Shown here: in pieces, positions 45,757 through 56,265 of the stretch
Numbering within the stretch: the stretch's first letter is position 1
Layout: each line of letters opens with the position of its first letter
NCBI GenBank assembly: GCA_030247845.1
Contig: JAPDRP010000002.1
Location: 1 to 64,000, forward strand
Length of the DNA: 64,000 nt
Source: Coniosporium tulheliwenetii
Lineage: Eukaryota; Ascomycota; Dothideomycetes
Direction of reading: 5' to 3'
Position numbers and translations under genes: made by a program
The notes under the pieces: generated by a model
What the model saw: only the letters and a program-made list of their open reading frames with translations
Told to the model about the DNA's origin: nothing
Databases searched by the model: none

Positions 45757-47251
45757 TATATCGCAGAATAATTCTTTAAAGTATCTAGTTACGCCTAATA
45801 GTCCGCTAATAGATATACTATTAAGCTCTCTAAACTATACATAGCTATACCGGCTTGCTATAATCTCCGGTCCGTAATAAAACGCAAGAGTAGCTATATA
45901 TAAATAGAGGTTACCTATCGGTCCCTTAAGACTATCGAGTAACATTAAAACTCCCTTCGCTCTTTTAGAGACTTAGTATACGCGGATCAATAAACGGCTA
46001 TACTTTCTATTTAATTGTATATATTACGCCTAATGGTTCAAGAATTAAGCTAATTAAAACCTTAGGAAATCTTATAAAGTAATAGCTATCTAGCTAGTCT
46101 AATACTACTATCTCATTAGTAAGAGCTACTTCTTATTCTTTTAAGTCTCTTATCTTAAATCGCTATTATATTTTATCTATTATAAGTCTGAAGATTCTAC
46201 TAAAGAATGGTAGCATCTTAGGGAAAACTAATAGCCGAAAACACTAAAGTAAATGCATGTAAGAGGAAGTTTCTTAAAGATAGAATCGAATAAGCTAGAA
46301 GATTAGACGGAGGACTATTAAGAAGGTATAGTTACAGTCGATTGATTAGAATATATAGATAGAGATAATCTGCTTTATCTAAAATATAAACTTCTAGCTA
46401 GCGATAGCTATTCCAATATATTACTACTTGTATATAAACGGCCTTAATAAGTCTAAATCCTCCAGTCTATGCATTCTCTAGAAATACTAGAGTAGACGTT
46501 ACCTCTTAGCCTTATTTCTATTTAATATATTAGCCTTTAACTTAAGGAGAATTAGTGCCGTTATAGCGATACTCTTACTTACTAGAAGGTTATTAGCTCT
46601 ATAATAAACTAAGCGCTTAATATTTAAATATACCTAAGAATATTTATAGCTAAGCACATTTGCGCTATTATTCTAGAAGCTTATATTATCTCTTATAATA
46701 GCGAGTATATTATTTACTAGAAATAAAGGTGGCCGCGGTAAGGAGAAGTTACTATATACTAGACAGAAGGCTAGAGAATAGAATGTAAACTCCTATAGCC
46801 CACTAAACTCTTACAAGACCTTATTACAATCTACTAGAAGGTAAAATATAAGCTTACTATTAGAGTTAGACGATGCTCTATTAAGGTAGTTTAGATTTAC
46901 TACTAAAGTATAGAAAATAGAGCTAATATTCTCTAGACTATACTTTAGTTCTAGCTTGATTCGCAGCTCGTAGAGATTCTTAGTATAAAATACTTAATTA
47001 TTAATACAACTAGGAAACTCGGCTTTCTCTTCCGTTTCTAGGCTAAGTTTATAGCTTAGCTTTTAGCTTAATTATTATTCCGACCTTATATTAGCCTAGA
47101 TACTATCTTCCTACTTATCTACATTCTTATTTAACTTAGAATTAGAGTTCTTATAGCTTTCCTGTAAGCGCGTCTCCTTTAAGAGCGATTATAGCTGCTT
47201 ATCTATCTTAATTTCAATGTTAGCTCTATAGTTATACGTGTGGAAGGCTAG
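45757..47251. other. RIP-mutated DNA, content not recognised
   Basis: The sequence is stop-dense in all frames. The minus strand retains some protein-like runs (for example YSLAFCLVYSNFSLPRPPLF), but no domain can be named. It does not match the internal region of the gypsy family. Confidence 0.35.
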
Positions 47252-47626
47252 TATTACGAATAGAGGTACGGGGGCGCTAAGTAGTGCTTAGTGCCAAGAA
47301 GTCACGGGAGGACTAAGCATTTAGACGCCGCTAAGCCATGCTCGGGATGCTTAATACGATCGGGCACTAAGCACACTAAGCAGACTAAGTAAGGTACGAA
47401 GGTACTAGTAGGAGCTCTAGTATATAGGAGACACCGTTCTCGTTCATTAGAACGGTGTGCTCAACTCAAATAAGAATCTAGTATTCTTTATAACTCGATC
47501 CGATCTCACTACGTGATATTAATCCTCACCCTTATTAACTCTATCTTAGCACTGTTCTCTTTCTCCTTAATTAGGACCCCAACCTCCATAGTGACTCTTA
47601 TTATCCTATAATAACACTATATTACA
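47252..47626 (+). mobile_element. 5' LTR of the old RIP-mutated gypsy element
   Basis: About 375 bp are collinear with the reverse complement of the dimer LTR: TATTACGAATAGAGG for TGTTACAAACAGAGG, the GCACACTAAGCAGAC block, TATATAGG, the hairpin, and the end TTACA followed by CTTTAAGCACC. It is about 35 bp longer near the 3' end than the young LTR. It is oriented opposite to the dimer. Confidence 0.85.
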
Positions 47627-47672
47627 CTTTAAGCACCACCTTCGTGGAACACCCGAGATTAACAACGTTGAT

Positions 47673-49522
47673 ATATCTACTATAGAATCTATCGCGGGAT
47701 AATCTAGAGGCTAGGCTATAAGGGCCCCTCTAACAATAAACCCATTAAGGTTAAGACTCCGGACGAATACCATGGGGATAGGGGCGAACTAGAAACGTTC
47801 TTACTCTAATGCGACCTATATATCTAGTATAACTAAGTACGGTTCTAAACAGAAAACGAAGTTATGTTTATAGTCACCTACCTTAGAGGGAAAGCGTTTA
47901 GGTGGATCCAACTACACCTTAAGGATTTCTTAGAGAATTCGGACTCCAATCGAGAACTAGAAACTAGAGCCACGTTTATAAACATAGAATATTTTAAGGA
48001 AAAGATTCGCCGGATATTCGGAGATATTGACGCTAAATGTACTACTAAGAGAGAACTTATAAGCCTAACCTAAAAGGGGTCAGCCGCGGCCTACGCCGCC
48101 TAGTTCTAACTAGTGGTAGTGAATACTAGTTAGGGTGACTTAGCCTTAACGGCGTAGTACTACTAAGGATTGAAAGAAAGTGTTAAAGATGACTTAGTGC
48201 GAGGAGAATAGCTAGATGAATTATAACCTATAATCGATACCTTAATCCGGATCGATAACCGTCTATACGAACGATGTATAGAGAAGGCTGGAAAAAACGC
48301 ACCAGTCGTAGTGGATTGTAAAAGCTAAGCCCCTTAAAAGGCACGCCACAATCTATATAGGCTTCAGCCTATAGAGCTAGACGCTACTAAGAGACGTCTA
48401 GGACGTTTCACGAAAGGAGGATCGCAGAAGGGACGAGTAGCGCTCTCCGGAAAGAAACCTTTTCTAGAAAAGTACTTTAACTGCGACCGCTTAGGACATC
48501 TTACTAGAAACTATAGACAACCTAAGAAGAAGTAAGCACTAGCTAAGACTAATAGTTCTAAGAAGATAGAATAACTCGCAACCACGACCGCGGGCTATAA
48601 TATAAAATCCTAGACTATATGCTATGATAACGGGTGTTAGACACATCTAAGCGATAAGAACGGCTCCGGATGGTTTCCGAAACCACTACGGATAAAGTAA
48701 GCATTATAGGTCACTAAAAGAGAATAGAACACTAGAAAATAGATTCAGCCGCTTACGATCCGGAGCCCCGGGCTAAGTACTAGCGAACCCTAAAAAGAAT
48801 AGCGACCGACGGAATTCTAGGGAATATAGGCGGAAGTCCTAATAGCACCCGCTAGGGAGTAGAATCCAGGACTAGAACCTAATAAAGAGGAATCCCTGTT
48901 CGAAGAAATCTTGGAAACCGAATTAGAGGAATCGGAAATCTCCGAACTAGCTCTAGATAAAAAACTAGAAGTAAGGGTACTACTAAGGAATCCTATTACT
49001 AGCGGGTATCCACCTAAAGTATGGCATTAAGTATACTAGGACGTATACGAACTTATAGAGACCCAAATAGGGTAACTAGAGTTTAAGGAAAACCTTCATA
49101 AGATTAAGATTAGGTTAACTATATACGAGGTATAGTAGAGATCCGCTATAAGTTTTAGCGAGCTATACAAAGAAATCTACGACCTAGTCTTAGGGAAACT
49201 AGTTATAGCAACCGAACGCATGCGATGGCTCAGGCAGATACTAGATAGTATGCCCTAACTAGGATAGGAATACTATAATATAGTGCGAGAGCATCCGCCT
49301 ATAAATGCGAGATTTATAAGAGACGGAGGATATATAACACCCGAAGGAGGCTATATTCCCTATAAACTTCGATAGAAAGTCACGGCACTATAGTAGGAAT
49401 TTGCTACTAGGGATCCGGAAGTGAATCCGGGACGCTAGGTTAATCCTAACAAATTCAAGTATAACGGGACGGAGGTCCCTACCGAGAATAAGAGCTCCGG
49501 GAGCTCTAGTTTAAAAAACTAG
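47673..49522 (+). pseudogene. Gag of the old gypsy element, RIP-mutated
   Basis: It aligns with the Gag of the dimer from the start (ATA at 47673 where the dimer has ATG) to TAG 49520-49522. A 69-codon open piece (47864-48073) keeps FIVTYLRGKAFRWIQ and RRIFGDIDA. The zinc knuckle is still readable at about 48470-48510 (FNCDRLGH). The frame of the 47864 piece continues without shift through the knuckle to the terminal TAG, unlike the dimer. Glutamine and tryptophan codons have become TAG/TAA throughout. The first ~60 codons are one frame off, so an indel lies near 47750-47860. Confidence 0.85.
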
Positions 49523-50838
49523 GAGGCCTTCCGGCTAAAAGGTCGATAGAAGCGCCTATCTAAAGACTTTCGACTAAGTGTAAGGGCACTTAGGTAGCCA
49601 GGATAGACTACTAAAAGCATACCCTTACAGCGACATAATATGCTAGGACCCTCTAAGTATGGGTCAAGATTAGCTAATATTAGGCTAAGGCACTAATAGA
49701 TTCGGGAGCTACTACGGACTTTATATCACCCTAATTCGCAAGCCGCGCGTAGATAGGTCTATAAACGAAGCGCGATGCCTACTAAGTAATAGCGGTAGAC
49801 GCTTAACCGTTAGGCTATAATTAGGGATTAGTAGACCGGGAAACCAAGATGGTTAGGTTAAGAATCGGACCCTATATCCGGGACATGCAGTTCGATATTA
49901 TAGTAATAGGAACCCATAATGTAGTGTTAGGGTTACTATAGCTCGAAGACGTAAACCCGAAGATCGACTAGGCACGTAAGACACTAGATTTTTCTAAGGG
50001 AAAACTAGTCCAGATAAGCTATAAGGTACTAGGAGATGGTATAGAGATATGCGTAATCTTAGCCGAGGAACTTAAGTAAGAAGTTCGGAAGAATCCTAGG
50101 TAAGTATAGATCCTATAGAGCAAGCAACGAGAGTTCGCGTCTACTATAACCCTATTATCTATTCTAGACGAGTATAAGGACTACGCGAGGCTATTTATAG
50201 ATAAGGCCTAGATAAGGCCCTATTAGCACACTAACTATAGGATTATACAATACCTATATAAGAAGGCAAGACACTAGGGAAGTCAGCAATTTACCCACTA
50301 TTACTAGAGAAGCTAGAGGCGCTACGGGCGTACCTAGATAAGAATCTAAAGAAAGGATTCATACGGGAATCCTAGTCACCTGCAGGATATCCGATTCTAT
50401 TTATACTAAAAAGGATAGTATATTACAACTATGCGTCGACTATCGGGGACTAAATAATATAACTATTAAGAATAGTTATCCGTTACCTTTAATTTTAGAG
50501 TTATAGAATCGACTCTAAGGAGCTAAGTGGTTTAGCAAATTCGATATTCTAGGAGTATACAACTGGATTCGAATTAAAGAAGGCGAAGAGTGGAAAACGG
50601 CGATAAGAACCCGTTTCGGACTCTATAAGTATTTGGTTATACTATTCGGGCTCATTAATGCTCCCGCCACGTTCTAGGCATATATTAATAATATTCTAAG
50701 GAAACACTTAGACGTGTTCGTGGTCGTTTATCTCGATAATATACTAGTATATTTAAAGACTAAGGAAGAATATATGCGACATATTAGATAAGTCTTAGAA
50801 GCCCTTGAAAGAGCGGACTTACAAATAAAACTAGAGAA
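49523..50838 (+). pseudogene. Pol of the old gypsy element, first part, interrupted by the dimer
   Basis: The -1 frame after Gag can be followed into protease (DSGATT-like at about 49700) and reverse transcriptase (YLDN in place of YLDD, about 50730), with many RIP stops. It is cut at 50838 by the nested dimer, at a point inside the reverse transcriptase, and resumes at 63685. Confidence 0.85.
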
Positions 50839-51178
50839 TGTAACGGTTGGGGTCCTGATCAAGGAGGAAGGGAGCAGTGCCAAGATATAGTCAACAAGTG
50901 GAGGGTTGATATCACAAGGTGAGATCAGATCAAGTTACTAAGAATACTAAATTCTTATTTGAGTTGAGCACACCATTCTAATGAACGAGAATGGTGCTGC
51001 CTATATACTGGGACCCGGAGCAAGTACCACCGTTCCTTGCTCGGTCTGCTCAGTGTGCTCAGTCCCTGATCACCCTGATCGCACTGAGCACGGCTTGGCG
51101 GCCTGTGGTGCTCAGTCCCACACGTGACCCTTGGCACTGATCATTCCTCGGCGCTGTCCCGCACCTCTGTTTGTAACA
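50839..51178 (-). repeat. LTR 1 (3' LTR of the dimer)
   Basis: 340 bp, TGTAACGG to TTTGTAACA. It contains the TATATA sequence (TGCCTATATACTGGG near 51000), a 9-bp-stem hairpin (50971-50996) and CACGTG at 51121. It appears identical to LTR 2 and LTR 3. Confidence 0.95.
50971..50996 (-). promoter_or_regulatory. LTR hairpin just downstream of the TATA region
   Basis: CACCATTCT and AGAATGGTG pair perfectly over 9 bp around the loop AATGAACG. It lies a few bases downstream (in the sense direction) of TATATAGGC, hence at or near the 5' end of the transcript. Equivalent hairpins are at 57222-57247 and 63472-63497 and in the old LTRs (47432-47457, 30320-30345, 45286-45311). In the old LTR the fifth pair is G:C instead of A:T. 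Confidence 0.65.
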
Positions 51179-51231
51179 CTATCCCCCTCCCTCTCAGCTT
51201 TTGTCCTCAAAAGGTATGTTCCTTTCTCAAC

Positions 51232-51819
51232 ATGCCTGACGGGGTTACTAAAAAATCAAAAGCCAAACGCTCTTCTACCGAACGTCGTCGAGATTTGGTA
51301 TCGTTTCTCCGTACCTCCGGTCCCGTCATGCCCACGCCTTGTGCTCGCTGTCGCGAGCAGTCGCTTTCCTGCCGTGTCAACGTCCGGTCCGGTATTTGCG
51401 CCGAGTGCATCTCTTCTGGCGCCAAATGTGATCTCGTAGTTACTCGTGAAGAGTGGGAACAACTTCGTGTTCGTGGGGAGGAGATCCGCCGCCGGCTTCG
51501 TGAGGCTGACGAGGCGATCGCCGAAGCTCATCGCCGTCGCGCCCAGCTTGCCGAGGAGCTGGCAGCGTGGGAGAGTCAGTCCTCGGAGGCTGTCTCTCGG
51601 GAGCTGGCTTCGATCGAGGAGGTTGAACGCCTGGAGCGGGGCCAGCCGAGTCCCCCTCCTGACCCTTTGATGGAGTTCCCCGACCCGGCGCCCTTCGCCT
51701 TCTCGGATGTGTTGGCGATGTCCCCTTCGACTTGGGGCACCCTGGATGGGCTACCTTCCGACTTCTTTTCTGCGCCTGCTTCTTACGTGATCCCGACCCC
51801 TCGAGGTACTTCTTCATAG
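51232..51819 (+). CDS. Antisense ORF of the retroelement, cysteine-rich coiled-coil protein, unit 1
   Basis: It runs opposite to pol. It starts just inside the 3' LTR at an ATG preceded by CTCAAC and encodes 195 residues. A cluster CARCREQSLSC...CAECISSGAKC holds six cysteines in CxxC-type spacing, likely to bind zinc, after a basic start (KKSKAKRSSTERRR). A long charged helix follows (EEWEQLRVRGEEIRRRLREA, onward), probably a coiled coil. The end is acidic and proline-rich with AMSPSTWGTLDGLP. From 51440 it overlaps the pol tail on the other strand. I believe similar proteins are common as hypothetical proteins in fungal genomes. Function is unknown. The LTR is the likely promoter. Confidence 0.7.
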   Translation: MPDGVTKKSKAKRSSTERRRDLVSFLRTSGPVMPTPCARCREQSLSCRVNVRSGICAECISSGAKCDLVVTREEWEQLRVRGEEIRRRLREADEAIAEAHRRRAQLAEELAAWESQSSEAVSRELASIEEVERLERGQPSPPPDPLMEFPDPAPFAFSDVLAMSPSTWGTLDGLPSDFFSAPASYVIPTPRGTSS

Positions 51820-54800
51820 CTTGTTCGCATCCTTCGAGATTGGTAAGTAGCTCCCACGTACTCTCCGAGTCTGGGTAGCCCTTCCATTTTACCAGAAACC
51901 TTTGCGCACCGTCGTCGAAATCGGTGCTGTCGTCCAGGATCTTTTGCACTTCGTATCGTCCTTCTTGTTCCATCAGATAATTGTCTGGTACACTTTCTAA
52001 CACTGGTACTCCTTCAGGTGCTGGTTCCAACAGCGAAACGTGGAACACGGGGTGTATCTTCATTCCCTCTGGTAGGTCCAACTCGCAGCTGGTGTCCTTG
52101 ATGTTTCTGACGATCTTGAAAGGTCCTATCCTGACGTGGTCGAGCTTCTTGCTTGGTCTCGTGGTTTCGATGTTTCTCCGGAGGAGGTAAACTTTATCCC
52201 CCTCTTTAAGCATAGGTCCCCTGGATCTATGTTTGTTGTAGTGAAATGCTGATCTTTTTGACAGGAACTCTGCATCATATTGGAGTTCTTCGTGAATCTG
52301 TCGCATTTCCTTAAATGTGACTCTGGCTGTCTCAGACATCACTTGGATATCTTTAGGTTCGTGGAACAGCTGTGCGTGGTATCCATGGTTGGCGTAGAAA
52401 GGTGTCATACCCGTTGTCTCGTTTACGCTTGTATTGTATGCCAATTGTGCCAATGGCAATAGCGATACCCAATTCGTTTGTCGGTAGTCCACATAACCCC
52501 TCAAGTACTGCTCTAGTACTTGGTTCATGCGCTCTGTCTGTCCGTCCGTTTGTGGATGGTATGCCGTTGATAGCTTGTGCGATAGTCCCAGCTGTCGCGT
52601 GAGCGCGGTCCAGAAATTGGATGTGAACAGCTTGTCCCTGTCTGAGATGATTTCCTCGGGCAGTCCTTGTGTTGCTGTCACATTCCGGAGGAAGGTGTAT
52701 GCCAATTCTTCAGCGTTGGATGATTCCTTGTATGGTATGAAGCGTACTTCTTTCGTTAATCGATCCACAATGGTGAGCACGGAATCGTATTTCACCTTCG
52801 TCAAGGGTTCTTCGGAAAGAGGTAGCTTGACGATGAAATCCATGGCGACTGACGCCCATGGCCGTGTTGGTATTGTTGCTGTTTTCATCAACCCATACGG
52901 CTTGTGTCGGGTTGGCTTGATCTTGTGGCATATATCGCACTTTGCGATGTATTCCTCTACTTTCTTCCTTAGTCGTGGGAAGTAGTAAGTGCGACTGATC
53001 GCTTCGACCGTTTTGTAGATTCCTCGATGTCCTCCGGTCGGCCCATCGTGGTACTGTCGAATGATCTCCGTTCGCTCGGACTCAGGTACATATACGAGTC
53101 CTTTGAACAGTATCAGGCCTGTTTCTGATTGTTCAAATCCTTCGAGGTCTTCGGCTAGTGCTCTCTGAGCGTGTGCGTCTTTTTGGTACGCCTTCCGAAT
53201 CCGACTCTCGAGATCGTCATTAACAATCACCATGGTTGCCGCTAAGGTCCTGCGATTGTAGGTAATTCTCCCATCTGGATGTTGTTCCAGGATTGAGCTG
53301 ACTGTTTGGGGCTTCTCTCCCATGTAGTCTGGTCGTCTGCTGAAAGCGTCTGCTTTAGCATTTTCGGAGCCTTTTCGATAGTGAATTTCGAAGTTGAACG
53401 TCGATAGTTCCTCCGACCATCGTACTTGTCTTCGGTTCAAGACCTTGGTCGTGGTGAAGTATACCAGATTCTTGTGATCCGTGAACACTTGAATTGGATA
53501 CTTTGCTCCTTCCAGATACACTCTCCATTGCTTGAAAGCTTCAACAATGGCTAGCAGCTCTTTGTCGTGGATTTCATAGTTCAGTTCTGGTTCGCTGAAC
53601 TTTCTCGAGTGAAATGCCACCGGATGCCAACGACCTTCGTCGTCCTGCTGATTCAGACAGGCCCCCATGGCAAGGTCTGATGCATCCGTCTCGATGATGA
53701 TGGCTCTCGTGGGATCAAACATCATGAGTACCGGTTCTGTACTGAACCGTTCCTTCAGGGTCCGAAAAGCGTCCTCAGCTTTACCGTTCCACTGGAAACC
53801 TTGATCCTTTTTCGTAAGATCGGTGAGTGGTGCGGCAATCTGGGAGTAGCCTCGTATGAACTTTCGGTAAAAGTTCGCTAATCCCAGGAATGATTGCACG
53901 TCTTTTACTGACTTTGGTGTAGGCCATTCGAGTACTGCCTGCACCTTGGTTTTATCCATCTGGATCCCATGATCCGTGATGATATAACCTAAGAACTCAA
54001 TCTCCTGTTGATGGAATTGGCTCTTTTCTGGTACTATCCGTAAGTTCGCTCGTTGGAGGGCTTCCAGAACTTGTCTGACATGTCGCACATGTTCCTCCTT
54101 GGTCTTCGAGTATACCAGTATGTCGTCAAGATAGACGACTACGAACACATCCAAGTGTTCCCTCAGGACATTATTGATGTACGCCTGGAATGTGGCGGGA
54201 GCATTGGTGAGCCCGAATGGCATAACCAAATATTCGTAGAGTCCGAAGCGGGTTCTCATCGCCGTCTTCCACTCCTCGCCTTCCTTAATTCGAATCCGGT
54301 TGTATGCTCCTGGAATGTCGAATTTGCTGAACCACTTGGCTCCTTGGAGTCGATCCTGTAACTCCGAAATCAAAGGCAACGGATAACTATTCTTAATAGT
54401 TATGTTATTCAGTCCCCGGTAGTCGACACAAAGTCGTAACTTTCCGTTCTTCTTTGGTACGAACAGGATAGGGTATCCTGCGGGCGACTGGGATTCCCGT
54501 ATGAATCCTTTCTTCAGATTTTCGTCTAGGTACGCCCGTAGCGCCTCCAGCTTCTCTGGTGACAGTGGGTAGATCGCTGACTTCCCTGGTGTCTTGCCTT
54601 CTTGTATGGGTATCGTATGGTCCCATGGTTGGTGTGCTGGTAGGGCTTCGTCTGGAGCCTCTTCCGCAAATAGCCTCGCGTAGTCCTTGTATTCGTCTGG
54701 AATGGACAACGGGGTTGTGGTAGTCGCGATCTCTCGTCGCTTGCTCCACAGGATCTGTATTTGTTCAGGATTCTCTCGAACTTCCTTTTTCAGTTCTTCG

Positions 54801-55349
54801 GCTGAGATTGCGCATATCTCGAGACCGTCTCCTGGCATGTCTTCGCTCATTTGGACCAGCTTTCCCTTGGAAAAGTCCAACGTTTGACGGATCCAATCAA
54901 TCTTTGGATTTGCGTCCTTGAGCCATGGTAACCCCAGCACTACGTCGTGGGTTCCTGTTACCGTAATATCGAACTGCATGTCCCGGACATGGGGTCCGAT
55001 CTTCAACCTGACAGTCGTTGTCTCCTGGTCTACTAATCCCTGATTGTAGCCCAAAGGTTGGCCATCTACCGCTGTTACTGGGTAGGCATCGAGCTTCCCT
55101 TGCAGGCTCAGCTGCGCTCGGTTTGCGAACTGTGGTGACATAAAGTTCGCTGTGGCCCCTGAATCGATCAGTGCCTTGGCCCATGATTGGCCAACTTGAA
55201 CCCATACTCGTAGGTTCCCGGCGTACTTCGTCGCCGCAAGGGTATGCTTCTGGTATCGTATTCCTGGTACCCAGGTGCCCTTACACCTGTTCGAAAGTCT
55301 TGGTGTAGGCGCTTCCGTCGACCTTCTGGCCGGAAGGCCTCCTAGTTTT
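51440..55349 (-). CDS. Pol polyprotein, unit 1 (entered by -1 frameshift)
   Basis: The first methionine of the open frame (55141) lies inside the protease, right after ALIDSGATANF. Translation must therefore enter upstream, at the slippery site 55345-55351. Domains in order are: aspartic protease (DSG); reverse transcriptase (LRLCVDYRGLN, YLDDILVYS); RNase H (IIETDASDLAMG, FTDHKNLVYF); integrase with its HHCC zinc module (H...H...CDICHKIK) and DDE triad (AMDFI, ISDRDKLF, QTDGQTERMNQ); GPY/F-like (HVRIGPFKIV); and a chromodomain (FLVKWKGYPDSESTWE). A basic, proline-rich tail of about 120 residues follows. All key catalytic residues are present. The chromodomain is expected to guide integration to methylated H3K9 chromatin. 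The tail is overprinted by the antisense ORF. Confidence 0.95.
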
Positions 55350-56265
55350 TTGAACCAGAGCTCCCGGAGCTCCGTTCCTCCCCTACGTACGAGAACGCAA
55401 CAGGATTGACTTTCATTGCTGGATATTTCTTCGGGTCTCTTGCCGCATACTCAGCCTTGAGTGCCGTCACTTTACTTCTAAGGCTTCGGGCGATGAAACC
55501 TCCATCCGGAGTCACGTAACCTCCATTGGTCGTGAATCTCGATCCTTTCGGTGGGTACTCTCGGATGATGTTTTGATATTCTCTTCCTTGAATCGGTAGT
55601 TGCTCCAGCCTCTCATGTAGCCAGTTTAGCCGTTTCTCTGCGGGTCCGTACCGATCGAGGAGAATGTTGTAGCATTCGGTGTAGGCTTGATGGAAGCTGA
55701 CCGCGTGTTGTACATCTATCCGTTCGTGTACTCGGTGTTGGGCGTCTCTCATCTGCTGACTTCTCATGTTTGTTCCATAAGCAGCAGACACCTCGTCCCA
55801 CACTTCTTCCCAAAGTTCGACTGGGTACTTCCCTAGTACCAGTTCGGGTCCGAGCTGTCGTGTCGGGATCGTTGTGATCCTGGGGGTCTCGATGAGCTCT
55901 CCTTCTTCGGATCCGCTGTCCGACCTAATTTCCTCGAAGTCATCCTCTTCTTCGGGTTCTGGTTTGAGGATGCCAGTAGTGTCGTAGGCTTTCCCTTTGT
56001 TCATGACTTGCAATGCTTGTTTCGTTTGGGGTGGTTTCGGGAACCATCCTGATCCGTCTTTGTCGCTTAGGTGTATCTTGCACCCGTCGTCATAGCATGC
56101 AGTCCAGGACATCGTGTCATGGCTGACCGCGGTGGCCGCCAGTTGTCCCGTTTTCTTAGGACCATTGGTTTGTGCCAATGCTTGCTTCTTCTTGGGTTGC
56201 CTGCAATCCCTTGCAAGATGTCCTGGGCGATCACAGTTGAAACACTTCCCAGTAAAAGGTTTTTT
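55342..56265 (-). CDS. Gag C-terminal part with zinc knuckle, unit 1
   Basis: This is the frame entered by a -1 step at 56259-56265. It starts with a nucleocapsid zinc knuckle (CFNCDRPGHLARDC) and a basic stretch, then an acidic linker (EPEEEDDFEEIRSDSGSEE). A helical domain of about 150 residues follows (PVELWEEVWDEVSAAYG, LNWLHERLEQLPI, KYPAMKVNPVAFSY), ending in SGSSGSKN at TAG 55342. In the old element it is in one frame with the rest of Gag, so it belongs to Gag and not to a separate gene. An in-frame ATG exists at 56176-56178, after the knuckle. Confidence 0.85.
   Translation of the reverse strand, partial: KKPFTGKCFNCDRPGHLARDCRQPKKKQALAQTNGPKKTGQLAATAVSHDTMSWTACYDDGCKIHLSDKDGSGWFPKPPQTKQALQVMNKGKAYDTTGILKPEPEEEDDFEEIRSDSGSEEGELIETPRITTIPTRQLGPELVLGKYPVELWEEVWDEVSAAYGTNMRSQQMRDAQHRVHERIDVQHAVSFHQAYTECYNILLDRYGPAEKRLNWLHERLEQLPIQGREYQNIIREYPPKGSRFTTNGGYVTPDGGFIARSLRSKVTALKAEYAARDPKKYPAMKVNPVAFSYVGEERSSGSSGSKN
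55345..55351 (-). promoter_or_regulatory. -1 ribosomal frameshift site at the Gag stop codon, unit 1
   Basis: The sense strand reads A AAA AAC directly before the Gag stop TAG (55342-55344), in phase with Gag. Slipping back one base enters the pol frame, which is then open through the protease. The old element has the same heptamer plus TAG at 49513-49522 (TTA AAA AAC TAG). In unit 2 the run is one A shorter. Confidence 0.85.

Noticed and set aside
45103..47626. A short LTR-1.5 kb-LTR non-autonomous element
   Set aside because: The LTR at 47252 is followed by Gag of the full old element, so it is that element's 5' LTR. The left LTR is more likely a separate solo LTR.
54053..54361. Plus-strand ORFs inside pol (also 52527-52985, and copies in unit 2)
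   Set aside because: They are frame shadows of the reverse transcriptase and integrase; unlike 51232-51819 they have no own design.
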